The notes under the pieces are model-generated. The model saw only the letters and a program-made list of their open reading frames with translations, searched no databases and was not told where the DNA came from. The position numbers and the translations under genes are program-made. Below, in pieces: positions 9,623-17,989 of a stretch of DNA of 52,383 bases; position 1 is the first letter of the stretch, and each line of letters starts with the position of its first letter. Where the stretch lies: assembly GCA_018056545.1 (NCBI GenBank), contig JAGPFL010000004.1:1-52383 (forward strand), written 5' to 3'. This DNA is from Syntrophobacterales bacterium. Lineage in GTDB: Bacteria > Desulfobacterota > Syntrophia > Syntrophales > UBA8958.

Positions 9623-10456
9623 TCATTTCCCTTCCCACCATATCTCCTGTAGCTTAAATACAGGGCCTTCTTTGCACACCGATTTATGGACTACACGTCC
9701 CCGGCCGTCGATGACGGGAAGAACACAGCCCAGGCAGGCACCCACGCCACAGGCCATCCGTTCTTCCACGGCCACCTGACATTTCCAGTTCCCCTCTGCG
9801 GAAAGGGAATCGGCAAGGGACCTTAGCATCCCCATGGGGCCACAGGCATAGATGGCGGTTCGCTCCGGATCGCAATCCCGCAGCACTCCCGGCAGGATAT
9901 CGGTAAGCAGCCCGCAGACGCCCATGGTGCCGTCCTCTGTAACGAGATTCAATGAACAGACGAGCTTCCGGAAGTGTTCGAGTCCGAAGAGATCAAACCC
10001 GCTCCGGGCCCCGAGGCAGGCTATAATGTCTTTCTCTGAAGGCAGTATGGCCCGCAGATGGTCGGCCAGATAACTTATGGGGGCGATGCCCATGCCTCCG
10101 GCTATGAGGATATGACAGTTACAGTTTTCATCAACGAGAAAACCCCGACCCAGGGGGCCGAGGACGCTCACTCGGGAACCGGATTTCAGGAAAGACATTA
10201 TTTCCGTTCCCCTGCCGACTACCCGATATAGAATCTCCAGGGTGGCACGGTCTTTCGTTCCGGAAAATCGATAAATGCTGAAAGGTCGTGACAAAAGCGG
10301 CCATTCCGAGCTTGTCGGCCGGATCATGACAAACTGGCCGGGATGGGGATCGGGGATGAGATCCGGCAACCGGACCGCCATATGATAGAGGCGGTCACCC
10401 AGTCGTCTGTTGAAGGCCACGGTACCAACCATAATTTCTCGTTTCAACCCAGGCAT
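9623..10456 (-). CDS. pyrK: Dihydroorotate dehydrogenase electron-transfer subunit
   Basis: The 277-residue protein belongs to the ferredoxin-NADP reductase family. The FAD-binding motif is LSRPFSIYRF, the NAD-binding turn is GGMGIAPISYLA, and the C-terminus carries the PyrK-type [2Fe-2S] cysteines in CGVGACLGC with a further Cys about 20 residues on. It passes electrons from PyrD FMN to NAD+. The gene precedes pyrD by 36 bases. The start is uncertain. ATG at 10456 sits directly against an AAGGAG, which is too close, so TTG at 10447 with the same Shine-Dalgarno is also likely. Confidence 0.93.
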   Translation of the reverse strand: MPGLKREIMVGTVAFNRRLGDRLYHMAVRLPDLIPDPHPGQFVMIRPTSSEWPLLSRPFSIYRFSGTKDRATLEILYRVVGRGTEIMSFLKSGSRVSVLGPLGRGFLVDENCNCHILIAGGMGIAPISYLADHLRAILPSEKDIIACLGARSGFDLFGLEHFRKLVCSLNLVTEDGTMGVCGLLTDILPGVLRDCDPERTAIYACGPMGMLRSLADSLSAEGNWKCQVAVEERMACGVGACLGCVLPVIDGRGRVVHKSVCKEGPVFKLQEIWWEGK

Positions 10457-10468
10457 CTCCTTCCCCGG

Positions 10469-10939
10469 TTATGGCACCATCTTTCGTTCCATAATCAAGG
10501 CATCTTCTCCTCTCGCCCTTCCGTAGTATCCGGTTCGTCTTCCCCGGGTCACAAAACCGTGTTGATGATAGAAGGCAATCGCCGGCAGGTTGGTTGTCCG
10601 CACTTCCAGCCGCACCCTTTTTACCGCCATTTGCCGCAGGCCGGCAAACATGACGTTCAGCAGCGCGCCCGCTACACCGCGCCGCCGGTGCGTTTCCTTC
10701 ACTGCAAGGCGGTGGAGTTCCGCTTCGTCGAGCACGATCCAGAAGTTCACATAACCGACAATGTCCTCCAGATCCTTACATACATTGTCGACGGCCACAT
10801 ATGTTCGTGAAAGAGAATTGCACAATTCCTCCTTCCACAACCCCGAGGAATATGGTTCCAAGAAACACATTCCTTCGATCTCTCCCAACTGCTTGATATC
10901 ACGCGCCTCCATGGCACGAATACGGAGGTCAATGTCCAC
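10469..10939 (-). CDS. rimI: Ribosomal-protein-alanine N-acetyltransferase-like GNAT
   Basis: This 156-residue GNAT-fold acetyltransferase has the acetyl-CoA loop THRRRGVAGALL and the C-terminal FYHQHGF block typical of RimI. RimI acetylates the N-terminus of ribosomal protein S18. The GTG start at 10939 overlaps the 3' end of the EIIC gene by 11 bases, implying translational coupling. It keeps the first beta strand (LRIRAMEARDI), which an internal ATG at 10912 would remove. Other GNAT substrates cannot be excluded. Confidence 0.8.
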   Translation of the reverse strand: MDIDLRIRAMEARDIKQLGEIEGMCFLEPYSSGLWKEELCNSLSRTYVAVDNVCKDLEDIVGYVNFWIVLDEAELHRLAVKETHRRRGVAGALLNVMFAGLRQMAVKRVRLEVRTTNLPAIAFYHQHGFVTRGRRTGYYGRARGEDALIMERKMVP

Positions 10940-11624
10940 GGATCAACTCGACCAGGATCATGACGACCAGGAAGAAGCCGCAAAAAAAGGGGGTCATATT
11001 TTTTAATTTAACGGTGTTCAATGCCACCGCGATCACGACTACCGGAATCAAAGCGTACATCAGCCGCAAAGCCTCGAGGGCGAAATACGGCAGCATAGGG
11101 AAGAGATATCCGATTATAAGGATACCCGCGGTAAGCGTGACGAACAAAAATAGGACATTGGCGACAAAGTTTCTCAGGATGGCCTTCAAATGCTGTTTGC
11201 CGACCGTGAGGGCATCCCCGTCAGCCGCTGCCTTGACGGCGATTTCGGACAATCGTTCGTTGCCCCGAACAAGGGCGGCGTCTATCCTGCCGGAGGCATG
11301 TCCGAGGGGTATCATGGTCAGAAAAGCGAAGGCGGACAATTCGTGACGATGTTCCGCCAGGGGGACACCGGAAAGGAGCAGCGAGGAGACTATCGCTACC
11401 GAGATCAGGGAGTCGTTGGGAGGAATATATATCCCGATTTGTGGTTTGTCTATCCACAGCAATTCGGTGAAGGCCCCGATGATGAGGCCGGTCATGAGAT
11501 CACCCAAACAAAATCCGGTCAGAGGGGCGATGAATACCGGCCGGGAGATCATGATTTGCAGGCAGGAACGATCCAGACACAGAAAGCCGCCGATTATCGA
11601 AACTGCCGCCATTTCCATTATCAT
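10929..11624 (-). CDS. PTS mannose/fructose/sorbose-family EIIC
   Basis: About 231 residues of hydrophobic sequence with several membrane segments match mannose-family EIIC. Family-like stretches are SRPVFIAPLTGFCLGDLMTG and GAFTELLWIDKPQIG near the N-terminus. EIIC forms the membrane channel together with EIID in mannose-type PTS permeases. ATG at 11624 is preferred, although TTG at 11636 is in frame and further ATGs lie at 11618 and 11612. It follows EIIB after 25 bases and overlaps rimI. No EIID gene follows, so a functional permease would need a partner encoded elsewhere. Confidence 0.8.
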   Translation of the reverse strand: MIMEMAAVSIIGGFLCLDRSCLQIMISRPVFIAPLTGFCLGDLMTGLIIGAFTELLWIDKPQIGIYIPPNDSLISVAIVSSLLLSGVPLAEHRHELSAFAFLTMIPLGHASGRIDAALVRGNERLSEIAVKAAADGDALTVGKQHLKAILRNFVANVLFLFVTLTAGILIIGYLFPMLPYFALEALRLMYALIPVVVIAVALNTVKLKNMTPFFCGFFLVVMILVELIRGH

Positions 11625-11649
11625 CGGTCGTCCCAATGCTTTACGAGGC

Positions 11650-12123
11650 TTATTTTATCACCCCACTAATGTTTACGGGACGCTCCCGGGGGACACGCCT
11701 TACCTCGATATTGACCCCGTGTTGCATGAGGGTCCGAATGCTGCTGAGATCCTGCTCGCCCAAAAGCACGCACGCCGACAATTTCTGCCGGCAGTCTTCA
11801 TTATAGATATTGCCGATGTTGAGCCGCTCGAAGGTAAATCCCAGGGCATAGGCACGCAATGAATCCCAGATGTTCGAAAAAAGGACGATGGTTCTCGTGT
11901 CGTCTCCTTTGGAGAGGGCGTCTCTCACGAACTCTTCCACACTTTGAATTATTACCTCCACCTCCCTTGGCACCGCCATTTTAATGACCGTTACCCGAAA
12001 AAAATCGCCGGCGACGTCATCGTCAACCACGATAATCCGTGATGCTTTCAGGAAGGGGATCCAGGCTTCGATAATCTGTCCGTGCACCAGGCGATTATCT
12101 ATCCTGACGAGGACACAATCCAT
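11650..12123 (-). CDS. PTS mannose/fructose/sorbose-family EIIB
   Basis: The 157-residue cytoplasmic protein keeps the phosphorylatable histidine in the family motif RIDNRLVHGQI (about residues 7-17) and continues with the expected IIVVDDDVA block. EIIB accepts phosphate from EIIA-His and passes it to sugar or, in regulatory systems, signals phosphorylation state. It starts five bases after the EIIA stop. Confidence 0.88.
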   Translation of the reverse strand: MDCVLVRIDNRLVHGQIIEAWIPFLKASRIIVVDDDVAGDFFRVTVIKMAVPREVEVIIQSVEEFVRDALSKGDDTRTIVLFSNIWDSLRAYALGFTFERLNIGNIYNEDCRQKLSACVLLGEQDLSSIRTLMQHGVNIEVRRVPRERPVNISGVIK

Positions 12124-12128
12124 GTCTG

Positions 12129-12539
12129 CTAAGCGCCTATCTTCTTGTTGAGGATCTCACTGGCCAGATAGATGTTCTTTATTCCGTATTCCTTGATGAA
12201 AATTGCATATTCCTGCAAGTTCATGGTGCCGCGGGCATCGCTAAGTTTTAGGAGCATGGGGAGATTAACGCCGGTAATTACCTCCACTTTCCCTTCCTTC
12301 AAAAAGGAAAGCGATAAATTGGCCGGTGTTCCTCCGAAAAGATCGGTAAGAATAATGACGCCCCGTCCCTGATCGAGTCTTTTGATTGCGGCACTTATCT
12401 CTTTCCTTATTTCCTCCATCCCCTTGGTCTGATCAACGGAAATGTGCGCCACACCCTTGAGGTCACCTTTGATGAGCTCTGCCGCCTTTATCAGTTCATG
12501 TCCCAATTCCCCATGGGTGATAATCAATACACCGATCAT
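12129..12539 (-). CDS. PTS mannose-family EIIA
   Basis: The 136-residue protein has the EIIA-man active-site histidine in IITHGELGHEL near the N-terminus and the LTDLFGGTPANLS block that packs around it. It receives phosphate from HPr. ATG at 12539 is chosen because GGGAG lies six bases upstream and the family normally starts MIGVLI. ATG at 12551 has no Shine-Dalgarno. It is the first gene of a seven-gene minus-strand run ending at 7905. EI and HPr are not in the window. Confidence 0.88.
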   Translation of the reverse strand: MIGVLIITHGELGHELIKAAELIKGDLKGVAHISVDQTKGMEEIRKEISAAIKRLDQGRGVIILTDLFGGTPANLSLSFLKEGKVEVITGVNLPMLLKLSDARGTMNLQEYAIFIKEYGIKNIYLASEILNKKIGA

Positions 12540-12629
12540 GTTCGCTCCCATTTCAATTCTTGATTTTCCGGGCTACGCTAATGGATTGAGGGGCAATTGT
12601 CAAGGCATTAACGCCTTTCCTGAGGGCTC

Positions 12630-12658
12630 TTGACAAACAACGGCGGACACGATATATT
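12630..12658 (+). promoter_or_regulatory. Near-consensus sigma-70 promoter of the 6S-like RNA
   Basis: TTGACA (12630-12635) and TATATT (12653-12658) are separated by exactly 17 bases. The predicted start, seven bases after the -10 hexamer, is A12665. That is the first base of the stem that closes the RNA described next. No open reading frame of note begins within the expected distance. Confidence 0.75.
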
Positions 12659-12664
12659 ATATCC

Positions 12665-12826
12665 AAACGAGGCATCTGCGATGCGCGTTACGAGTTATGT
12701 CGCTGGAATCGAACACGATAAGTACGACAGGGTCTTCGTGGTGATCGCCACCCGCAAAAGGCCAACCAAATGCAAACGTGACTCCAGCTTGGAACCGGAC
12801 GGCATAGGCGGACCTCGTTTTCTTTT
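12665..12826 (+). ncRNA. ssrS: Candidate 6S RNA
   Basis: The ends of this ~160-base stretch pair: 12665-12672 (AAACGAGG) with 12813-12820 (CCTCGTTT). The stem continues with 12675-12679/12808-12812 and 12681-12684/12802-12805, with small internal loops, giving about 17 bp in all. A large asymmetric bubble follows (12685-12701 against 12789-12801). Then come an upper stem (12702-12707/12783-12788), a CACG/CGTG helix (12714-12717/12777-12780) and a terminal hairpin around GTGGTGATCGCCAC. A closing stem, central bubble and long upper arm of this length are the hallmarks of 6S RNA, which mimics an open promoter and sequesters sigma-70 RNA polymerase. TTTTCTTTT follows the 3' arm. The family assignment is inferred from shape, not from a covariance search. 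Confidence 0.6.
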
Positions 12827-12879
12827 ATGATTTTCTTCCAGACATAATAGGTCAATACCATGCCTAACCCTCGCGTGAG

Positions 12880-13797
12880 ATGAACCCGCCGCCAAATCCC
12901 CAGAAAACGGCTTTTTTTTCCGTTATCGCCCTTTCCGCCATTTGGGGATACAATTGGGTCGTCATGAAGGAATGTCTTCAATATGCCTCCCCGTTTGATT
13001 TTGCCGCCCTGCGCACCACTATCGGGGCCTTGGCCCTATTTCTTGTTTTACTGATCCAGCAGCGGTCATTGTCCCCGAAACACCTTTTCCCCACGATCGT
13101 GTTGGGCTTACTTTCCACCAGCGGCTGCATCGGCCTCGTAACCCTGGCCCTTTATTACGGAGCGGTGGGGAAAACCGCCATTCTCGTTTACATCATGCCT
13201 TTCTGGGTCCTAATCCTGGCCTGGCCCGTCCTTGCGGAACGTTTGTCCGGTATCCAATGGCTGGCGGTATTTTTAGCCTTTTCCGGATTGATGACAATCC
13301 TCGAGCCATGGAAGCTCAGCTCCGGTATTCTTGGGAATATCCTCGCCGTGTCTTCGGGAATCGCCTGGGCCGGCAGCGCCGTTTTCACAAAATATATATG
13401 GAAGAAACGATCCTTCGATCTCATCTCTTTGACCGCCTGGCAGATGTTCTTCGGTTCCCTTCCTCTCATCCTTTTGGCTTTCCTCTTTCCCGGCCGGGAG
13501 GTGCAATGGACCCCTTACTTTATTGTCGGTCTGTCCTTCAGCTCCATCATCAGCCAGGCCTTGGCTTTGATTCTGTGGTTCTATCTCCTGAAGACCCTGA
13601 CCGCCGGTATGGCGAGCATGGCGACCCTGGCGACTCCCATCATCGGCATGCTCGCCGCGGCCATTCAGTTGGGAGAAAGACCCTCCTGGATGGAAGGTCT
13701 GGGAATGATTTTGATTTTGACCGGTTTGACCATCATCAGCCTTCAGGGGTATGTGCGTTACCGGCAACTGCAAACCATCATCAATACGAGTCAATGA
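12880..13797 (+). CDS. EamA-family (DMT) membrane transporter
   Basis: The 305-residue protein has about ten predicted transmembrane segments in two EamA repeats. The first repeat begins ALSAIWGYNWVVMKE and the second begins ILAVSSGIAWAGSAVFTKY. Family members export amino acids, metabolites or nucleotide sugars, and the substrate is unknown here. ATG at 12880 follows a poor Shine-Dalgarno (GTGAG). The gene may be read from the upstream 6S-like promoter by readthrough. The aminotransferase starts 23 bases downstream, so the two are probably co-transcribed. Confidence 0.85.
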   Translation: MNPPPNPQKTAFFSVIALSAIWGYNWVVMKECLQYASPFDFAALRTTIGALALFLVLLIQQRSLSPKHLFPTIVLGLLSTSGCIGLVTLALYYGAVGKTAILVYIMPFWVLILAWPVLAERLSGIQWLAVFLAFSGLMTILEPWKLSSGILGNILAVSSGIAWAGSAVFTKYIWKKRSFDLISLTAWQMFFGSLPLILLAFLFPGREVQWTPYFIVGLSFSSIISQALALILWFYLLKTLTAGMASMATLATPIIGMLAAAIQLGERPSWMEGLGMILILTGLTIISLQGYVRYRQLQTIINTSQ

Positions 13798-13820
13798 TTT
13801 CTATGACAAGGAGGGAAAAC

Positions 13821-14930
13821 ATGAAGCACAATCTGCTCGACAATGTGGAAAACATTCTGCTTATGGGCCCCGGTCCGTCCTGCGTGCCTTCCGAAGTGTA
13901 TCAGGCGTTAAGTAAACCGACCTTGGGGCATCTCGATCCGTATTTTCTGGGCATCATGGATGAGGTGAAATACCTGTTGCAGATGATCATCGTTACGGAA
14001 AACAACCTCACCCTGCCTGTATCCGGTACCGGTTCCGCGGGGATGGAGGCATGTTTCGTCAATCTCGTCGAACCGGGGGATCGGGTGTTGATTCTCATCA
14101 ATGGGGTGTTCGGCCTTAGGATGCAGGACGTGGCCTCCCGTTTGGGGGCGGAGGTGGACGTCCTGGAATTCCCCTGGGGAACGCCTGTCGTTCCGGCAAA
14201 AGTGGCCGAACGCCTCTCGCAGAGGGATTACACCTTGCTGGCAGTGGTGCATGCCGAAACCTCCACAGGCGTCTGCAATCCCGTGGCGGAGATCGGTAAC
14301 CTGAAGAAAAACGATGACTGTCTGTTTTTGGTGGATGCGGTAACCAGTCTGGGAGGTATGGATGTCCGTATGGATGAGTGGAAAATAGACGCCCTTTACA
14401 GTGGGACGCAGAAATGTCTATCCTGCCCTCCCGGCCTGGCGCCCCTCTCCTTCTCCGAAAAGGCCCTTGCCAAGCTGCAGCGCCGCCGGAACAAAGTTCC
14501 CAACTGGTATCTGGATCTGTCCATGATCATCAATTACTGGGGTAAAAACAGGGTGTATCATCACACCGCGCCGGTCAACATGCTTTATGCCCTATACCAG
14601 TCGCTACGCCTTTTCTTCGCGGAGGGAGCGGACAAGGTCTTTGCCCGGCACCGCCGCGCTCATGAGTCCCTGGTAAAGGGTCTCGAGGCGTTGGGCTTGA
14701 CGATGTTGGTGGAAGAGCCATACCGTCTGCCCATGCTCAATACGGTCTTTGTCCCGGTGGGATGCGAGGAACTGGGGATTCGACGCCGTCTGCGGGCCGA
14801 TTTCGGCATTGAAATCGGCGGCGGACTGGGACCGTTGGCGGGAAAGATATGGCGCATCGGCCTCATGGGTCATACCGCCCGGAAGGAAAACGTCTCCCGG
14901 TTCCTCGAGGCCTTGCAAGGGTTGCTTTAA
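13821..14930 (+). CDS. Class V PLP-dependent aminotransferase (alanine-glyoxylate/serine-glyoxylate type)
   Basis: The 369-residue protein has the class V fold. LLMGPGPS lies near the N-terminus, followed by the PLP phosphate site SGTGSAGMEA, the aspartate block FLVDAVTSLGG, and the Schiff-base lysine in YSGTQKCLSCPPG. Relatives convert alanine or serine plus glyoxylate to glycine and a keto acid. The start is fixed by AAGGAGGG just upstream of ATG 13821. A much longer open frame from 13257 overlaps the transporter and is not used. It pairs with the EamA gene, hinting at transport of an amino acid or keto acid. Confidence 0.88.
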   Translation: MKHNLLDNVENILLMGPGPSCVPSEVYQALSKPTLGHLDPYFLGIMDEVKYLLQMIIVTENNLTLPVSGTGSAGMEACFVNLVEPGDRVLILINGVFGLRMQDVASRLGAEVDVLEFPWGTPVVPAKVAERLSQRDYTLLAVVHAETSTGVCNPVAEIGNLKKNDDCLFLVDAVTSLGGMDVRMDEWKIDALYSGTQKCLSCPPGLAPLSFSEKALAKLQRRRNKVPNWYLDLSMIINYWGKNRVYHHTAPVNMLYALYQSLRLFFAEGADKVFARHRRAHESLVKGLEALGLTMLVEEPYRLPMLNTVFVPVGCEELGIRRRLRADFGIEIGGGLGPLAGKIWRIGLMGHTARKENVSRFLEALQGLL

Positions 14931-14959
14931 CTGTTACCGGAGGCCACGGCGGCGGTTTC

Positions 14960-15691
14960 CTAGATCAGCATCGTTGCCGGATCGAGGATCAGCACCGGCC
15001 GGGGAAAGGGAGCCTGACTGCTCTTCAAATCCCGGATATGCATTTCATTGCCTTCGGTGACCAAGAGCAAGGCCACGTCGAACAGTTCATCCGCCGGAAG
15101 CAGGGGCCGGGGATTGCCGTCGGCGTCCGTTTGTACCGTACGGTGGACATGTACGGTGAACCAGGCCCTCATTGAGAGTCTGTCGATAATTTTTTTCAGC
15201 TCCATCAAGGCGGGGATGGATTTTTCGTCAAAGATCAAGCCGTCCATGATAATGATTTCCGGGCGGAAGATACCCTGCTCTATGAGATCGTTCATGCGTT
15301 CCTCCAAGCGGGGAACACTGAAACCTTCCACCTTGAAGGTCATGATGAACCGCAGCGGTAGAATCTCCTCCCATAGGGTGCGGACCTGCCCGACCTGATA
15401 CTGGGCCGCCAGGCAGCCCAGAAGTTCCCGATACCACAGGTCTACCTTGTTAACCGGATCGAGAAGGCTGACGTGCAGAACCTTTCTGCCCCGGAGCATC
15501 ATGTTCAGGGCCAATTGCACCAGCAAGGCCGTTTTGCCTACCCCGGCCCTGGCCAGCACCGCACCGAAGCCCCCCTCGGGGATAATTTCATCCTCTTCGT
15601 ACCCCATCTGCCGCAGGGGATTCCTCAAGATAAGCTCCTTTTTCAGCATCCTCATGCTCCTGTCTTTCAGCTCGACAATCTCCGCCGTCAT
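14960..15691 (-). CDS. P-loop ATPase downstream of EF-G, function unknown
   Basis: The 243-residue soluble protein has a Walker A motif ARAGVGKTALLVQLALNM (about residues 47-64) and a probable Walker B strand EIIIMDGLIFDE. The fold looks like RecA/KaiC-type ATPases. No DNA-binding or membrane segment is visible. The ATG lies nine bases after the EF-G stop, so the two are co-transcribed. I do not recognise a named family. Its position suggests a translation- or stress-linked role, which is inference only. Confidence 0.7.
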   Translation of the reverse strand: MTAEIVELKDRSMRMLKKELILRNPLRQMGYEEDEIIPEGGFGAVLARAGVGKTALLVQLALNMMLRGRKVLHVSLLDPVNKVDLWYRELLGCLAAQYQVGQVRTLWEEILPLRFIMTFKVEGFSVPRLEERMNDLIEQGIFRPEIIIMDGLIFDEKSIPALMELKKIIDRLSMRAWFTVHVHRTVQTDADGNPRPLLPADELFDVALLLVTEGNEMHIRDLKSSQAPFPRPVLILDPATMLI

Positions 15692-15700
15692 CTTTAGTAC

Positions 15701-17788
15701 CTATGCGGCATTCTTTTTCCGGGCCGCAATCTCTTCGGCTATCTTTTCCGCGATCGAAGTCGGCACCTGGCGATAGAGGGCGAATTCCATGGTGAACTGG
15801 GCTTTGCCCTGGGTTGCAGAACGCAGGACCGTGGAAAAGCCGAACATCTCCGCCAGGGGAACCTGGGCCTCGACCACACACATCAAACCTTCATCTTGGG
15901 CGCCGACTATCATACCGCGCCGCTGGTTGAGAAGCGCCATGACCGGGCCCTGGAATTCCGCGGGGGATTCGATGACGACCTTCATAATCGGTTCGTGAAT
16001 CACCGGCCTGGCCCGCAGATATGCTTCCCGGAAGGCGCCGCGGGCGGCGGCCTGAAAGGCCATGTCGGAGGAATCCACCGGATGATAGGCCCCGTCATTT
16101 ATCGTCACCTTGATGCCCGTAATGGGAAATTCCAGTTTCGGTCCCTTGGCCAGGGACTGTCGGAACCCCTTTTCACAGGCCGGTATGTACTGTGTCGGGA
16201 TAGCGCCGCCGGTGATCATGTTTTCGAAGACGAAATCTCCTTCGGAGGTAGGTTCGATATATCCCGCTATTCTTCCGTACTGTCCGGCGCCGCCGGTCTG
16301 TTTCTTGTGGATGTAATTGAAATCGGCCCGCTGGGTGATCGTTTCCCGATATGCTACCCGGGGGTTGCCGGTGGTCACCTCCGCCCCGTATTCCCTCCGC
16401 ATCCGCTCCACATAAACATCGAGGTGGAGTTCCCCCATGCCGGCGATAATCGTCTCGTTGGTTTCACTGTCCACATGGCATTTGAAGGTGGGATCTTCCT
16501 TCGTGAAACGGGAGAGGGCCTTCGACATGTTGATCTGTGCCTTGTTGTCCTTGGGGACGATGGCCAGGGAAATTACCGGTTCCGGCACATACATGGAGGT
16601 CATGGCCAGATTGAGGCCGGGGGAGACAAAGGTATCCCCGGAGGAACATTCCACACCGAAGAGCGCCCCGATATAACCTGCGGGGATGACGTCAATATCC
16701 TCCATCTGATCGGCGTGCATCCTTACCAGACGCCCGACCTTCAGCTTCTTCCCCGAGCGCACGTTCACGATCGTCGAGCCCTTTTCTATCGTTCCCTGAT
16801 AGACGCGGATGTAGGTCAACTGGCCGAAGGGGCCGTCTTCCAACTTGAAGGCCAGGGCCACGACCGGAGAGGCGGCATCGCCGTTCAACAACACCGGCGC
16901 TTCATTGTCATCGAGATTCAAGGCGGTGTTCTCCACCTCCGCGGGACAGGGAAGCAAGGCGGTCACCGCATCGAGAAGCTTCTGTACCCCCTTGTTTTTA
17001 TATGCCGATCCCATGACCACGGGGGTTAGCTGTCGCTTCAGTGTGCCGTTGCGCACCGCAGTAATGATCATTTCGGGGGTGATTTCCCTTTCCTCGAGAA
17101 TGGCATCCGTCAATTCGTCGGAATAGGCGGAAGCCCGATCTATCATCTCCTCGCGTTGATTCCTCGCCTCTTCCATAAGCGGTGCCGGAATATCTTCATA
17201 CCTTACCTCTTCGCCGTGGGGACCATCGAAATATACCGCCTTCATAGTGATGAGATCTACAACCCCCTGAAAATTAGATTCCAGGCCGATGGGCATCTGA
17301 AGCGGCAAGGCATTGTGCCCCAATTTCCCACGGAGCTGCTCGATCACCCGTCCGGGATTGGCGCCGCTCCGGTCACATTTATTGATGAAGGCGATACAGG
17401 GCACGCGGTAGCGTTTCATCTGCTGGTCGACGGTTATGGACTGGGACTGCACACCACCCACGGAACACAGGACAAGCACCGCTCCGTCCAATACCCTAAG
17501 AGATCTTTCCACCTCGATGGTGAAGTCCACATGCCCGGGGGTGTCGATGATGTTGATTTCATGGTTTCGCCATTCGCAATAGGTCGCCGCCGAAGCGATG
17601 GTGATCCCCCGTTCCTTCTCCAGTTCCATGGAATCCATGGTGGCTCCCACGCCATCCTTGCCTTTTACTTCGTGAATGGCGTGGATCCGCTTGGTGTAAA
17701 ACAGGATCCGCTCCGTCAAGGTGGTCTTGCCGGAATCTATGTGAGCGCTGATGCCTATGTTTCTTATCTTTGTCAAGTCTCTCTTCAT
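15701..17788 (-). CDS. fusA: Elongation factor G paralogue, mitochondrial EF-G1-like
   Basis: The 695-residue protein has all five EF-G domains. G-domain motifs are AHIDSGKTT (G1), RGITI (G2), DTPGHVDF (G3) and NKCD (G4). The stretches [19 protein letters not shown] and [11 protein letters not shown] match mitochondrial EF-G1 more closely than standard bacterial EF-G, which has AHIDAGKTT. From the literature I recall, spirochaetes, planctomycetes and deltaproteobacteria carry such an EF-G (spdEFG1), specialised for translocation, with a second paralogue for recycling. No str-operon partners (rpsL, rpsG, tuf) are nearby. A promoter is visible at 17828-17854. Confidence 0.92.
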   Translation of the reverse strand: MKRDLTKIRNIGISAHIDSGKTTLTERILFYTKRIHAIHEVKGKDGVGATMDSMELEKERGITIASAATYCEWRNHEINIIDTPGHVDFTIEVERSLRVLDGAVLVLCSVGGVQSQSITVDQQMKRYRVPCIAFINKCDRSGANPGRVIEQLRGKLGHNALPLQMPIGLESNFQGVVDLITMKAVYFDGPHGEEVRYEDIPAPLMEEARNQREEMIDRASAYSDELTDAILEEREITPEMIITAVRNGTLKRQLTPVVMGSAYKNKGVQKLLDAVTALLPCPAEVENTALNLDDNEAPVLLNGDAASPVVALAFKLEDGPFGQLTYIRVYQGTIEKGSTIVNVRSGKKLKVGRLVRMHADQMEDIDVIPAGYIGALFGVECSSGDTFVSPGLNLAMTSMYVPEPVISLAIVPKDNKAQINMSKALSRFTKEDPTFKCHVDSETNETIIAGMGELHLDVYVERMRREYGAEVTTGNPRVAYRETITQRADFNYIHKKQTGGAGQYGRIAGYIEPTSEGDFVFENMITGGAIPTQYIPACEKGFRQSLAKGPKLEFPITGIKVTINDGAYHPVDSSDMAFQAAARGAFREAYLRARPVIHEPIMKVVIESPAEFQGPVMALLNQRRGMIVGAQDEGLMCVVEAQVPLAEMFGFSTVLRSATQGKAQFTMEFALYRQVPTSIAEKIAEEIAARKKNAA

Positions 17789-17827
17789 TTGGCTGTCCTA
17801 TAAGTTCAATAGATTAAAGGCGCGGTC

Positions 17828-17854
17828 TTTATAGAAGCAAGGCCTTTTTGTCAA
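17828..17854 (-). promoter_or_regulatory. sigma-70-like promoter for the EF-G gene
   Basis: On the minus strand TTGACA (17854-17849) is followed after 15 bases by TATAAA (17833-17828), or after 17 bases by TAAAGA. It lies about 40 bases upstream of the EF-G ATG. The spacing is slightly short for the best -10 hexamer. Confidence 0.5.
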
Positions 17855-17989
17855 GAGATATTTTATTTGAGGCTTGTCTTCAAAGGCAAGTCGTTAAGGA
17901 ATCCCTTGACAGGGTGGCAAAAGTGGGTTTGAAAACAACAAACAACGTTGACGGTCCCCGCCGACGCCGCCGGAGAGTTAAAGGATCAA

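Noticed and set aside
12681-12829. A 49-codon open frame starting MRVTSYVAGIEHD inside the 6S-like region
   Set aside because: It lies wholly within the self-pairing RNA, ends in the closing stem, has no Shine-Dalgarno and no recognisable protein features.
13257-13820. Extended 5' reading frame of the class V aminotransferase (would give 557 residues)
   Set aside because: The extension overlaps the EamA transporter in another frame and has no family similarity. AAGGAGGG before ATG 13821 gives a normal-length enzyme.
15896-17029. Plus-strand open frame of 377 codons opposite EF-G
   Set aside because: It is an antisense shadow of a highly conserved gene, with no start signal or domain.
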